Of a stretch of DNA of 64,000 nt, positions 12,031-22,832 are shown piece by piece. The DNA comes from Paulinella micropora. Lineage: Eukaryota > Cercozoa > Imbricatea > Euglyphida. The stretch is from positions 273,591 through 337,590 of the forward strand of contig BJOX01000059.1 in the NCBI GenBank assembly GCA_009731375.1, read 5' to 3'. Within the stretch, counting starts at the first letter, position 1. Every line of letters starts with the position of its first letter. A model generated the notes under the pieces. That model had not been told where the DNA came from. It ran no database searches and saw only the letters and a program-made list of their open reading frames with translations. The position numbers were made by a program, and so were the translations under genes.

Positions 12031-13286
12031 GTAGTGAAGATTGCACGAGTCCTGCCCAGGACGGAGCATACCTTTTGGCTGCATCAACTTGTGTGTGGAG
12101 TTATGCATCACATGAAGAATTGGGGCCCTCTACCAGACAATTCTGCGTATTGGCTAGAAAGGCAGCAGAAGTTCCTGAAAGGCCAAGTACACAGCCAGAA
12201 AGACCCTGAAATGACCCTTTTCAAACGCCGGAGTGATGTTGCATGTCTGAAGCCTACATTTGGACAGGCGCTCTCCGACTTGCAACAAAGCGCTGGGATG
12301 CCAAACACCAGGAAGAAATGCTTTCAGTTTGCAGAAAAGCAGCTCCAGCTCCAGGTGAATCCGAGTGAACCAAACAAGTTAATTTGTACAAAAAAGTACA
12401 AGCTCGCTGAAGAGCAGCGTACGGATGTTTTTTGTTCTTGGAAAAGTACTGGAGAGAGTTAGGACTTTCTCGAGTTGATGAAGACAAGATGCCAACAAAT
12501 GAACGTCCTGATTTCTCTGCTCTTCGTTGTGAGATTACTAAGCACAGGAGGGCAGTCGTCCGAGCGATGTGCATGATATGTGGTGAATCATCCAACAAAC
12601 GTTACGCAGGAGGAACATGTGCAGTTGCAAAGGAAGATCTCAAAAGAGATTTTCCAGGTGGGGTTCGCAGCAGTGCGAGATATGGTGCATATGTCCGCTA
12701 CTACCTTGCAGTGGCATTGACCAATCCAGACATAACTTTGGAACTCGCAGCGGTAGAGCTTCTGCGGTGCTACGCAGATCCCAAAAAGCGTGGTATGTGG
12801 CTATGTAAAGCGATTCCTGATCGCAGAGAGAAATTGAAGTTTCTCCTTTTGAGCTCATTGGAGATGCCTTGCGTGACTGCAGACGTACCTACCAAGAGTG
12901 GCTTAATGTATTGGATTCCGGTCGATGATTCCATTCTGCCTGATTATATGGAAGAGGCAGTGGATAGGTTGGTGGATGGTAAGGATCCAGCACCAGCACC
13001 TGACCAAGACATTCCTGTGGTTGATCTTGATGCGTTATATGCGAGTGCCAGTGAGGGTGAACAGAAACTGCCAGAAGCAAGACAAATACTAGAGGTGAAT
13101 CTGGAAACGTCAGATGATGAGGCGGGCCAAGGTGGGGTGGACTCTATAGCTAGGCCTGACGCTCCTAGTCTAAACAAGATTTTTGCGGCCCCGGACGGTG
13201 AGGAAAGTAATGACAGCGATGCTGAGTACTTCTTGGATCAGCTGGAGATAGATATAAGAAATTCATTAAATCCAGCAACATTTTAG
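12031..13286 (+). pseudogene. CACTA-like transposase copy 2, last exon, one frameshift
   Basis: It starts after the same acceptor position as exon 4 of copy 1 and reads VVKIARVLPRTEHTFWLHQL, then NWGPLPDNSAYWLE (copy 1: DWGPLPEVQEFGLE). A run of T at about 12427-12432 shifts the frame. The continuation (about 12432-13286) carries CMICGESSNKRYAGGTCAV and ARYGAYVRYYLAV and ends in an acidic tail and TAG. The tail is acidic but lacks the long Glu/Gln array of copy 1. The upstream exons are missing, replaced by TATC repeats and a retrotransposon. Confidence 0.7.
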
Positions 13287-13299
13287 ACACAGTCTACTT

Positions 13300-13894
13300 T
13301 TTAAATCAAGACACTGATTATTAAAAATATCCTAGTGACGCTCATATTTCACAGAGACAGAGTACAGATAACTTTAATATGATATTCAATATAACTAGTT
13401 CCGGTCACTATGACCTTAGTGATAGACACTCAAAAGGTAGTGATGGTCACCAGATTATGACACTTAGTGATGAGCACTAGACTTTTATTAGCTTGAGCGT
13501 GTACTGATCATCACTAAGACACATTCTAAACAAGATCACTACCCTAGTGCTCGTCACTATGAATTTTATCACTAACTTTTTTTAGTTTTGTAACACATCA
13601 CTAACGTAGTGATGATCACTACGTATTTCATCACTAGCTTTCATCATAGATCACTAGCGTAGTGACGATCACTACGTGTTTCATCACTAACTTTCATCAA
13701 GATCACTAGTGTAGTGATGATCACTACGTATTTCATCACTAACTTTTTCATTTTTTTTTCACTGATGCAAATAGGTAGTGATCATCACTACCCTCATCAC
13801 TAAGTAAAAAATATATCACTAAGGTCATCACTAACAGCTTATTGATGCATCACTACGTACTGAGTGCTCATCACTACTTTTCATCCGTGTAGTG
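13300..13894 (+). mobile_element. CACTA element subterminal repeats and terminus
   Basis: About 15 forward and inverted copies of AGTGATNATCACTA-type sequence, which is typical of subterminal regions of CACTA elements where transposase binds. On the minus strand the edge reads CACTACACGGATGAAAAG, starting with the CACTA signature. The bases just outside (from 13895) belong to the viral integrase gene, so 13894/13895 is an insertion junction. The partner terminus is not in the window. Confidence 0.65.
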
Positions 13895-14627
13895 AAACCG
13901 TATATATCTGCTTTGACCAAGTCCGACCTCCTTTTGAAAATAGATTTCGTTGAATTTCTCGTCTTACCTTATCGCCAGGTTCAAATTCGTTAATACTTTC
14001 ATCTCTTCAATTTTTTTTTGTTTATTAGTAGCTTTTCCATTCAGCACATTGTACATTAATTGGTCTAGCTTTAATTGTTGGATGAAACCTCATGTTGTAA
14101 GCTTTGACCATGTCATCAATGTATGAAACCCAGTCAAAGTTCCCTTTAGTTTCAAATAGTATGTCAAGCCACCTTCTAATAGTTCTAATAACTCTATCAA
14201 CTGCGAGTGCTTTGCAATTGTGGTCTCCTACTTCAACTGTTCTGTGTTCAATGTTATGTTCACCAAAATATGTATAAACTGCTCCTTTGTATTCTCCTCC
14301 GCTATCTGTTGTAATGATTTCTGGAATATATGGAATAGATTTTAAACCAGTATATACTTCATTCGCAGTTTTATTTTTTAGCGGTCTAACTTCTAAAAAT
14401 CTACTATTCGTGTCAATCCAAACCAACATAAAGGCATATTGTTTATTACCTGGTTTATCTTTTAACTTAGACATATCCGCCAAATCTACGAACACTTGTT
14501 TCAACGGTTTATCAGCCCATATCGTATTCCATTTCTTACTTTGTTTTTTCTGAAAATATAATTCTAATGCTTGTTGTTCTTTCAGTTCTTGTAATTCATC
14601 ATCCATCGCAAGACTTCGCCTCCGCAC
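13895..14627 (-). pseudogene. Viral DDE integrase (rve family), 3' end cut by a transposon
   Basis: The intact part is 14025-14627 (200 codons). Catalytic-core motifs run in order: VFVDLADM (Asp48), IITTDSGGEY (Asp108) and KALAVDRVIRTIRRW. In rve integrases the third acid is Glu within V-E-R; here it is Asp144. Beyond the stop at 14025, after small frame shifts in an A-rich run, the same strand continues with EFEPGDKVR and WSKQIYTVS, the SH3/chromo-like C-terminal DNA-binding part of Polinton-type integrases. That part stops exactly where the CACTA terminus begins. The enzyme would join viral DNA ends to host DNA; this copy is very likely dead. Confidence 0.8.
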
Positions 14628-14638
14628 CTCCGATAGTT

Positions 14639-14977
14639 CTAATACTTAATAACACCTAATGCTTTATCTCTATATCTTACTCTTTCTTCTTTTTCTAGTT
14701 CAAAACAATAATTAGAACAAAACTCATAAGTATAAAACCAATCAAAACTATCGTCAATCGCTGTAATCCGTCTGTTAGCTAAACACAGAGTTAATCCACA
14801 CACATAACAGCTATCAAAGTCACACCCACGGTTATTGTATAAAAAATCCATAATATATATTCTGACATCCAACGGTAAATTTTTTATCTGACCCATTACA
14901 TATATGTCTTTCATTCCTAGAGTTGGTGGAAAACATTTCCTTAAAAAAGTAATAGTCCCGTTAATACCACCGCACAA
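14639..14977 (-). CDS. Small Cys-rich viral protein, unknown
   Basis: 112 codons if the first Met is used. A start at Met22 (14914) reduces, but does not abolish, overlap with the divergent methyltransferase start at 14904. It contains IKNLPLDVRIYIMDFLY, which resembles the start of an F-box-like helix pair, and two Cys pairs, CYVCG and CSNYC, that could bind zinc. The last third is charged (LEKEERVRYRDKA). No function is assigned. Confidence 0.5.
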   Translation of the reverse strand: MCGGINGTITFLRKCFPPTLGMKDIYVMGQIKNLPLDVRIYIMDFLYNNRGCDFDSCYVCGLTLCLANRRITAIDDSFDWFYTYEFCSNYCFELEKEERVRYRDKALGVIKY

Positions 14978-15633
14978 AGTTTATGTTGAACCATTCATCG
15001 GTGCGGGGAGTGTATATAGGAAAAAAGAGAAGTCAGACAAAGAAGTCATTAATGATTTAGATAAGGATATCTATCATATATGGAAGGATATGAAAACAGT
15101 ATCGGCAGACACTATTAGAAAATATGATTTTACACCTTCAAGAACAAAATTTGAAAAACTTAAAAAAATAAATAAATGCAAAGAACCGAATATGCGACTT
15201 TACAGGAATTTATATTTTATCTTTTAACTCATTTGGAGGCGATAGAAATAACTATGCTGACAGAGGGAGTTATGATGAAAATTTCCAGAAAAATGTAGAC
15301 AAAATGAAAAAAAGACTGAAAGACACTGTCGTCTTAAATAAAGACTTTAAAGCAGTGATAAAAAATATGACTCGCCAGACACATTTTTCTACCTCGACCC
15401 GCCATACGAAGAAGGAGAAGAAAAAGGATGGGGATACAATCACATCGTTTCTCCAGAAGAAGTGGTTAATGCTGTGAAAGGCATCAAAGGTAAATTCATT
15501 CTTTCATGTAACTATTCCAAAAAAATAAAAAAACATATTTAAAGGTTATACAATTAGGAAAGTTAAAACTAGTTATATTTTGTATGGTGCTGACAAAAAA
15601 GTAGTTAAAGAATCATTGATTTCAAACTTTTAA
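14904..15633 (+). pseudogene. Dam-type (D12 class) adenine-N6 DNA methyltransferase, frameshifted
   Basis: The start MSFIPRVGGK and the SAM-binding FIGAGSVYRK (motif I, FxGxG) are as in Dam/DpnIIA-type enzymes. The target-binding/catalytic DPPY lies at 15396-15407 but in another frame, preceded by FFYL. At least three frame changes are needed (about 15215, 15366 and 15538), each at or next to an A or T run. The final stop would be 15631-15633. In polinton-like and giant viruses such enzymes methylate GATC-like sites. This copy is decayed or mis-sequenced. Confidence 0.75.
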
Positions 15634-16139
15634 AAATTAAGAAAAATGTTAAATGTATCATTATTTTCTTTTTTTGGTTTCTCGAGTTGTTGGTTATAAA
15701 AATTAACACTAACACGACTAGTCTTCTTACCACCTTTCTTTGGCTTAGGCTCTTCCTCTTCTTCCTCACTTTCGCTTTCGCTGTCCTCACTCTCTTCTTC
15801 CACTTTCTTTTTTACCACTCTCTTCGCCTTCTTCTGTTTGGTCTTTAATTTCATACCCGCAACCCGTCGGGCAACAATATCAACGAAGTCGTGTTCAACC
15901 TCTTCTTCACTTTCACTGCTTTCCTCAATCGGCTCGCCATCCGTTCCTTCAATCATATCCTTAGCCAACTGCTTCTTAGCGGTACGTTCCATCTTTTCGT
16001 CGTCAGTCATTTCTTTCACATTCTTCGCCTCTTCCTCAGCAAGTAATTCCTTAGCACTTTCAATCTTTCTTTGCCTCGCTTTTTCCTTTCGCCTCGCATT
16101 AGCAATCTTAAGGTTCTCTACTGATGCCTTTCCCGGCAT
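15630..16139 (-). CDS. Highly charged viral protein with acidic C-terminal tract
   Basis: 169 codons, intact, starting MPGKASVENLKIANARRKEK. It is Lys/Arg/Glu-rich and likely helical in the first 90 residues. A Ser/Glu tract follows at about residues 110-132, then a basic PKPKKGGKK and a short hydrophobic end. It is divergent from the fibre gene, with a 58-base spacer that must hold both promoters. A nucleic-acid-binding or virion core role is possible, but I infer this from composition alone. Confidence 0.6.
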   Translation of the reverse strand: MPGKASVENLKIANARRKEKARQRKIESAKELLAEEEAKNVKEMTDDEKMERTAKKQLAKDMIEGTDGEPIEESSESEEEVEHDFVDIVARRVAGMKLKTKQKKAKRVVKKKVEEESEDSESESEEEEEEPKPKKGGKKTSRVSVNFYNQQLEKPKKENNDTFNIFLNF

Positions 16140-16184
16140 ACTTATTTGCTATAGGTTGTTATATTTTCCTAAATATATTTTCTT

Positions 16185-16195
16185 AATATATATAA
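16185..16195 (+). promoter_or_regulatory. TATA-like element just before the fibre start
   Basis: AATATATATAA ends two bases before the ATG at 16198. A similar CTATATATAG lies directly before the ATG at 22190. The shared position suggests a viral promoter with very short 5' leaders. This is inferred from two sites only. Confidence 0.4.
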
Positions 16196-16197
16196 TA

Positions 16198-19100
16198 ATG
16201 TCGCAATTCAAAAGTTTATTAGGCCTTAATGAGTTGTCCGTCGATAGTCTAGATATAGCCAACTTAGACTTAACTAACACGAACATAGTGGGCCTTAACA
16301 CAGACAGAGTGCCAGAAGATGCCGACCCGATAAATCTTTATTATACCGATGGCCGATTTGATATACGTGGCTACCAAAGGCACAGCGGGCATCAAAGAGG
16401 GGAAAAATTTATATTATACAGAGCAACGAGTAATGGACAACGACGAGGTTAAAGCCTCAACACAGCACCGTTCTAATACATCCAATCCGCACCAAACCAG
16501 TCTATATAATTTGATAGACACAGCCAAATCCGCACCAACGGTCGGTCAATACTTAACATACAATGATGTAGATGGCAAATGGGGAAATACAGCCCTCGGT
16601 TCAATTGACACAATCTCCGATGTAGTCATAACCGCACCAATAGCCACTAATAGTTATCTAACATATAATTCAATAAACTGGGTAAATAAAACATTTCCGA
16701 TAAATGTTGATGAATTCGGCAATATTAATATGGGAGGTAATCTGAATATAATAGGAGTTAATTTACTAAATACAAAAGATGTTGATACTTGGATAACAGA
16801 ACACGAGGCAAATAATGATAAAGTGTCAGCAGATGGTTCAATTAATACACACAGCGATGTGTTAGTAACAGGCACACCATCAGACAATCAATTGCTCATT
16901 TATAGCACGGGACAATGGAGAAATACGACTTCACCCTTTCTGAGATTAGATGGCACCACGGGTATGACTGGGGGACTAAATATGGGAGGGCAAAGTATAA
17001 CGGGAGTTAATCTTGTTGATGGTGTTGATGTTTCCGTTCTTGATAGTTCGGCGGTTAAAACAACAGGAGACCAAACCATAGGAGGGACAAAAACATTTAG
17101 CAGTATAATAAATGCGAGTGCCGGTCTTGATATAAAAAGCCAAAGCATAACAAACGTAAATCTTGTTGATGGTGTTGATGTTTCTGCTCTTGATAGTTCG
17201 GCAGTTAAAACCACAGGAGACCAAACCATAGGAGGAACTAAAACATTTAGCAATGTGATAACAGCGAATGCAACAAACGTACTTCTTGTTGATGGTGTTG
17301 ATGTTTCTGCTCTTGATAGTTCGGCAGTTAAAACCACAGGAGACCAAACCATAGGAGGAACTAAAACATTTAGCAATGTGATAACAGCGAATGCTGGAAT
17401 ATCTGTTGTTAATAGTTCAGCAGACATAAGAGGAGAAGCAAGAAGTGGAAGTCATGCGACCCCAGTAGGATTATATGTGACAGGTAATATTGGACAAGCA
17501 TCCGCTGGTATTGAATTCAGACACAGCAACGGGACACGGGGGGTTGGATTTGGTTATAATTCAATATATGCTACGGGTAGTTCTACTAATGTTGAGTTAA
17601 ATTTATATTCAAAAGGTTCAAGTCTAATCTATGCAAGAAATGCTATGTCTTGTTCTTCAACATTAACAACAAGTGGATTATTAACAGCAGATGGCGGTTG
17701 CAAGTTATCTATTCAAAATAGCAATGACGGGACAAATGCTTATGGAATATTTTTATATGATACAGATAACACGAACTGGGGGATTTATATGGCAACTCCC
17801 ACATCAGGCAAAAGTTTAGCAAACGGCGCAGCAGGTGCAGGAAATGATATTAATAATTTTGCTATGCGGTTTAGGTGTAATAATTCTTCAACAAATGGTT
17901 TTGTATGGGAAAACAGATCCGAACAATTGTTAATGTCATTAAATGGGGCAAACGGGACTTTATGGACAAAAGGTTTAATAACTGCGAGTGCGGGAGTATC
18001 AACAACCACATTAACAGTGAGTGGGGAGATAAAGGCAAATGGTGGCTTAAATATGAGCAGCCAAAACATTACAAATGTAGGCCAACTAAATGGCAGGTCT
18101 GTCTCAACTTGGATGACGGAGCACGATGCGAGCAAGGCAAAAGTGTCTGTCGATGGTAGCATTGATACACACAGCGATGTAGTAATAACGACACCAGCGA
18201 ATGGTCAATTATTAACATACAACGGCACAAACTGGGTGAATTCGGGTCATTGGCTTTCCTTTCTTTGACGGGTGGGACGATGTCGGGTGATATTAAACTG
18301 CGTGCTTCAACTTTTACTATGTATACGGGCCCGCAGACTATGAACACAAACAATACAACACCCGCACCATTTGTTGCTGATGCTTTTTCTGCCGAGTTGG
18401 CAGAGCCCGCTTATTTTGCTTTTAATGCTGACCAGAACGATGGTTGGGGTAATTTCATAGCAACACTAACAATTTACTACAATGATTCAACAGGAGTATA
18501 TCAAAGAAATCCGCCAAACATAAATACTTGGGGAGGAGTAGATAATAAAGGCGAGCACGTAAAAATAGACTTTGGAGCCATATACAGGATAAAAAATATT
18601 ATGTTCGTTCTTGAAATGCTAACTCTCAATGCAACGCCCCTAATACTTGGTATATGGGTACATCCACAGACAACACCACATACACATTATGGGATACACA
18701 GACGGGGCAGGCATGGCCTTCACAATCAACGAAAGCATATACTCCAACATCAGTGTTTGCGAGATATATCATAATGGTTGTTAATAGTGTGGGCAGTAGC
18801 GGAGCAATACTCAGAAGTCAAGTAAAAGTCGCCAGTCTGTATTTTGATTATGAGACATTAAATTATGATATAACGTTGATTAGAAATATTACGTGCGACA
18901 CGATAACAGCAAGCGGAGCATTATCAGGAACGACATTAACAGCAAGTGGCTTAATAACAGCAAATGCGGGATTAACAGGAACCACATTAACGGCCAGCGG
19001 ATTGATAACGGCAAATGCGGGAGTTGATATGAAAAAAAAAAAACAAACTTATTAACACCAACGGCTTCAACAGACGGGGCGACAAAAGGCTATGTAGATA

Positions 19101-20392
19101 CATTAGACGGACAGAATGTAAAATCAACAGGAGACCAAACAATAGCAGGGACGAAAGAATTCAGCGGAAAATTAGCAACTGCATAATGTGTCCCGTGTAT
19201 AGTAGGTAGAAATTCAAAGGGAACAAGTGCGACAGGGGGATTAGAATTATATGGAACCAGTGGCAGTTTAAATGGCCCGCACATACAAGCATTCGTTCAT
19301 TCATCTGTTTATCCTGTATTTCAACAATTAAACTGGAGTCAAGACAATATTGCTTTAAGTTTTGATTGTTATTATGACGGGGCTGGTTGGAAATCAAGCG
19401 ACCCAGGCTCAAACTTTCAAATATACAAAATGGGTGACAAACTCGCTTTTAACTACAAATTGGGAGTAGCACTGGCAGGAACTATAGCATGGTCTGAGGC
19501 AATTAACATAAGCAATGCGGGGGTGATAACAACGAGTGGAGATGTAATAGTTGGAGCGGGTAAAAGTGTTTTTATTGATAGAAATGCTCTTGCCAACAAT
19601 AAATTAGTCTTATGGGATGGAGGAACACCATCAACAACAACATTTTTGGGGTTTGGTATTGCTAGTGAAATATTGCTATATAATGTTCCTACAGGCAATA
19701 ATCATGTATTTTATGCAAATGCTTCAACTGAATTATTCAGAATTAACGGAACAGCAATTACGGCTTCAAAATCAATGACCACAAATGCTGGTATATCAAC
19801 AACAACATTATCGGCGAGCAGTACTATTACATGTTCATCATCAAACAATACGGTCACATTAGGAACAAGGGCAAACGGAACTGAACCTATGATTTCATTG
19901 AAGGCATCTGGTAATGCTAATATTAACCGCGGTTTCTTTGGTTTTAGTGGTTCATCAGTATATGCTAGGTCTACCATAACTTCGACTGGAGAGCCTTCGG
20001 GAAATTACAATTATACAGTCAAACGGTGCTTGGACATGAAAACAGATATTAAGAAATTAGAATGTGGTGAATGCTGTGAGAAACTAATGAAAATAAATTG
20101 TTGTTCATATGATTTGAAATCAGACGAAAAGAAAGAAAGTAAGAATTGCGGTTTTATAGCAGATGAAGTAAAGATATTTCCAGAGTTCGTCACAAATTCA
20201 GGTATGAAAATAGGAGATGAAAACCTTGAAGGCATAATATATACAAGTTTTATACCAATATTAGTAAGCGGATTTCACATGGCGGAAAAGGTGATTAATT
20301 TAGAAAAAGAAAATAGATTTTTACTTAATATATTACAAGACCAAGCAAACCAATTAGCAGAAATACGAGCGGAAGTATTTCCAAATGCCTAG
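16198..20392 (+). pseudogene. Modular fibre/receptor-binding gene with S74-type chaperone end, broken
   Basis: One 4.2-kb gene in at least five frame segments: 16198-about 16350, 16349-about 18245, 18250-about 18650, 18654-about 19040 and about 19042-20392. It starts MSQFKSLLGLNELSVDSLDI and has the phage-tail-fibre motif INLYYTD/NLYYTEQRV. Three near-identical modules of about 120-150 bases (16999-17400) each contain VDGVDVSALDSSAVK and GDQTIGGTKTFS. Later modules repeat TLTASGLITANAG. The end (19990-20392) has TDIKKLE, CGFIADEV and a final coiled coil (MAEKVINLEKEN), as in the intramolecular chaperone of endosialidase family (peptidase S74), which trimerises and self-cleaves fibres. Breaks fall mostly in homopolymers (for example A12 at about 19030). 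Confidence 0.8.
16999..17400 (+). repeat. Three tandem fibre modules
   Basis: Three in-frame repeats that share LVDGVDVSALDSSAVKTTGD and the GGTKTF segment. Modules 2 and 3 are almost identical at DNA level, so they arose by recent duplication. Such modules lengthen the fibre shaft. Confidence 0.85.
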
Positions 20393-20720
20393 ACTACACC
20401 CACCACCAATCATAGAAGTAGATGGCGAACTGACACCATAATTGAAAAATCGTGTGATTGATGTCCAAATTAAGCAGGAAGAAAAAAAATTAGATCACGA
20501 ATATGAAAACAACTGGGACTGCTGTATGACTAAACGAAAAACCGACAGCAGACTTATTAAGTACTTATTTCAAATGGGTATCATTATCGCCATTATAACC
20601 CTTTGTATCGTGAGGCTGTCTGAAAAGAACTTACTGTGTGAGGTTGCTAACACTTATGTAGGAATTTTGACACTATTGATTGGCATTTGCCTTCCATCGC
20701 CTTCTTCAAGTAAGAAATGA
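20385..20720 (+). pseudogene. Two-helix viral membrane protein with an early in-frame stop
   Basis: The ATG at 20385 overlaps the end of the fibre gene (stop 20390-20392). After 18 codons an in-frame TAA (20439-20441) interrupts it, and the frame then continues for 92 codons to 20720. Hydrophobic segments are YLFQMGIIIAIITLCIV and YVGILTLLIGICLP, with a Cys-Glu loop between, then a short Ser/Lys tail. If translation restarts downstream the helices would still be made. The shape (charged N-terminus, two helices) recurs in polinton-like viruses; the function is not known to me. Confidence 0.55.
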
Positions 20721-20947
20721 GCATTCATATAGTTGAGTTTTATACCACAAAACATCACTACCCAAACACATTAAAGGAATAGCTTCATCAAAACTAACAC
20801 CAATCACTCATCGGCTTATACATACATTTAAATTTGGTTTCTATTCCTTTTTAAATACAATAAAGACAACTTTCAGTCTTTTTTTCGCTGACCCGTGAAT
20901 AGAAATCACAGGCGGTCCGAGCAGAAATATTAATTAATAAAAAGTTT

Positions 20948-21336
20948 ATGAATGTAAATATAGAAGGCATCACAATGGCAGACTATAAATACCAAAACAT
21001 TATTTTTCTGAGTAATGATTTTGTCAGCGATAGCAAGACATTTGACAAAAACATTCAAATGAACTTTACACCAACTAGAATGAATGTTAAGTTTATCCAC
21101 TATACGAATAATGTGACGGAGACGAAAACAAAAATACTTTATATGGACCGCATTGGAATTATCGGAACATTCGCAGATAGCAACACAGCAAACATTCAAA
21201 TCTCGGCTACAACTTGGGGATGGTAGGATGGACTGATGGTCAATACAAATTTAAAGTGCTTAAAACAGACAGCGGTAATATTGAGACTGAACCACTAGCT
21301 GGAAGAATTGTTATTTGTTTGGAATTTTTGGCTTAA
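20948..21336 (+). pseudogene. Beta-rich viral protein, one frameshift near its end
   Basis: It starts MNVNIEGITMADYKYQNIIF (or at the internal Met at 20975) and is open to 21226. A one-base change at about 21212 would let it run on through WTDGQYKFKV and end at 21336. The pattern of alternating hydrophobics suggests a beta-sandwich of about 128 residues, as in small virion proteins. I do not recognise the family. Confidence 0.5.
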
Positions 21337-21349
21337 TAAAAATATAGAG

Positions 21350-22126
21350 ATGGAAAAAATTAATAATGTAAAGGTGAAACCAGTTAAGCAAAACGGAGAT
21401 GACGACAAGTTGGCAAAAGGACATAAGTTGTTTGATGAACCGTTCGCTAATATTTTTTTTCTCGCTCGCAAGAAGAGCGGTAAGACAACCGCACTGTATG
21501 AAATCTTAAAACGAACGACTCACAAAAAGACCCGTATTGTTATTATAGCCAGCACGATACACAAGGACCACATCTACAAAGAAACGGTTAAGCACTTCAA
21601 GAAGAAGGGAAACCCGATGGCTATATACACATACTTGAAAACGGACGGATACAGTGTGATTGATTACGAGTTAGACAAGCTCAATACGCCAGACGAGGAG
21701 CAAGAAGAAGGCGAGATTGTGCGGGACGAGAAAGAAGAACCGAAGCCGAAGTTTTTATATTTTGGTAAATAGCAGGGGCGAGCCCCCGCACCCCCAGCGG
21801 AGAGACAGTCTAAGTATCAAACTCCAGAAGTCGTGTTTGTCCTTGATGATTTAGGGTCGGGTTAAAGGGATAAGTCTGTGAGCGACCTGTTGAAAAAAAA
21901 TAGACAATACAAGTCAAAGGTGATTATGAGTTCGCAATACCTAAACGACTTACGACCTGAGGAGATTAAACAGCTGGACTACCTCCTTATTTTTCCTGGT
22001 CAGAGTGTCGATAAAATTGAACTCGTGTATAAGCATTTGGACCTTGGATATGATTTAGACTACTTCATTGAAACTTACCACAAAGCTACAAAAGAGAGGT
22101 TTAACTTTTTGTGTCTGATGAACTGA
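21350..22126 (+). pseudogene. A32/FtsK-like genome-packaging ATPase with two in-frame stops
   Basis: The start MEKINNVKVK is chosen because it follows an A-rich leader. Walker A is FLARKKSGKTT (residues 38-47). Walker B, VVFVLDDLGSG, lies near 21833-21860, and the later QLDYLLIFPGQ and KATKERFNFLCLM close the domain as in packaging ATPases of polinton-like viruses. The whole region stays in one frame but has TAG at 21770 and TAA at 21863. The TAG is the first three bases of an inserted GC-rich palindrome (21770-21800). This ATPase would pump DNA into capsids. Confidence 0.8.
21770..21800 (+). repeat. GC-rich palindromic element, copy 1 (inside the ATPase)
   Basis: TAGCAGGGGCGAGCCCCCGC followed by ACCCCCAGCGG. 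It folds as GGGGC/GCCCC and sits between the Walker A and Walker B regions in an otherwise AT-rich gene, putting a TAG in frame. Confidence 0.85.
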
Positions 22127-22179
22127 GGCAAAATTTCAATAAATGATTTTTATGATTTTATTATTTATTTTTTTCAGAA

Positions 22180-22189
22180 CTATATATAG
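22180..22189 (+). promoter_or_regulatory. TATA-like element touching a start codon
   Basis: CTATATATAG directly precedes ATG at 22190. Compare the element before the fibre gene. Confidence 0.35.
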
Positions 22190-22492
22190 ATGCAAGTTTC
22201 ACCGGTCATTATCAGTAGTCCATCAGGTTATAACATCGGATACAATCCCAGTATGCCACAGAAAGGAGGAAAGAAGAAAGGAAAAAAGAAACAAACAGGT
22301 GGGAAAGTAAATTGGAAAAAAGTCGGACAAGCCATATTGGATGCTAATAGTTTTATCAGAAAGAATAAATTGGTTTCAAAGGATGCTACTTTTCTAAGCG
22401 ATGTCGGAGTGCCTTATGCGGACCGTGTAGCGAGGGCGGCGGCCAAACAAGGATATGGCAAGCAACGAGGCGGAGCTGTTAAGTTTCGTTAG
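22190..22492 (+). CDS. Small basic Gly/Lys-rich viral protein
   Basis: 100 codons, intact. It has a KGGKKKGKKKQTGGK basic patch, then VNWKKVGQAILDANSFIRKN and a C-terminal AAKQGYGKQRGG. The combination of a K/G patch and a short helical segment ending in a GYG-R/K motif is common in small DNA-condensing or capsid-lining proteins of Polinton/adenovirus-related viruses. The role is inferred from composition. Its stop codon TAG is the first three bases of palindrome copy 2. Confidence 0.6.
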   Translation: MQVSPVIISSPSGYNIGYNPSMPQKGGKKKGKKKQTGGKVNWKKVGQAILDANSFIRKNKLVSKDATFLSDVGVPYADRVARAAAKQGYGKQRGGAVKFR

Positions 22493-22520
22493 CAGGGGCA
22501 AACCCTCGCACCCCCAGCAG
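22490..22520 (+). repeat. GC-rich palindromic element, copy 2
   Basis: TAGCAGGGGCAAACCCTCGC then ACCCCCAGC. The TAG ends the preceding gene. One arm has a substitution. Confidence 0.8.
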
Positions 22521-22574
22521 TGGTTTTGTATTAAACTAAACTTTATATTAATTTTTTTTGCTATCAATATACCT

Positions 22575-22832
22575 ATGACGAAATTAAGAAGAGGAGGGAA
22601 GAAACTTAAACAACGACCGCCTAGGATATACAAAACGAAAGATGGCCGACCATATATTAAAGTGAAAGGCAAACGAGCATATCTTAACTTTGGTAAGAAA
22701 ACGAATGACCTTTCAACACTTCAAATCGTTAAACTATTTTTGAAATATATGAAAGGGGAGTATCCCTTTCAAACTCCGGTCGTAGGGGCTCTGCCCCTAC
22801 CCCTACAAAGCAAAAAACCCGCGAGAAAGTAA
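22575..22832 (+). CDS. Small basic viral protein, C-terminus altered by a palindrome
   Basis: It starts MTKLRRGGKKLKQRPPRIYK and has KTKDGRPYIKVKGKRAYL, a short beta-rich basic motif, then LSTLQIVKLFLKYMKG. From 22782 the frame passes through a variant palindrome (VVGALPLPLQ) and ends at 22832. In another frame the sequence stays open from about 22829 to 22961 (a Glu/Lys-rich coiled coil ending EKKDKEAK), so the original protein may have continued there before a frameshift in an A6 run. Confidence 0.55.
   Translation: MTKLRRGGKKLKQRPPRIYKTKDGRPYIKVKGKRAYLNFGKKTNDLSTLQIVKLFLKYMKGEYPFQTPVVGALPLPLQSKKPARK
22782..22806 (+). repeat. GC-rich palindromic element, variant copy 3
   Basis: GTAGGGGCTCTGCCCCTACC core, a perfect GTAGGGGC/GCCCCTAC hairpin, read in frame as part of the small basic protein. 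Confidence 0.7.

Noticed and set aside
13300-13894. Terminal inverted repeat of the virus
   Set aside because: The AGTGAT/ATCACT repeats end in CACTAC and follow a transposase; no counterpart is present at the right end of the island.
20385-21865. Reassigned genetic code (TAA/TAG read as Gln) in the virus
   Set aside because: In-frame stops in viral genes are TAA or TAG only, but other genes in the window end with TAG, TAA and TGA, and one viral TAG belongs to an inserted palindrome. Frameshifts nearby show decay or sequence error.
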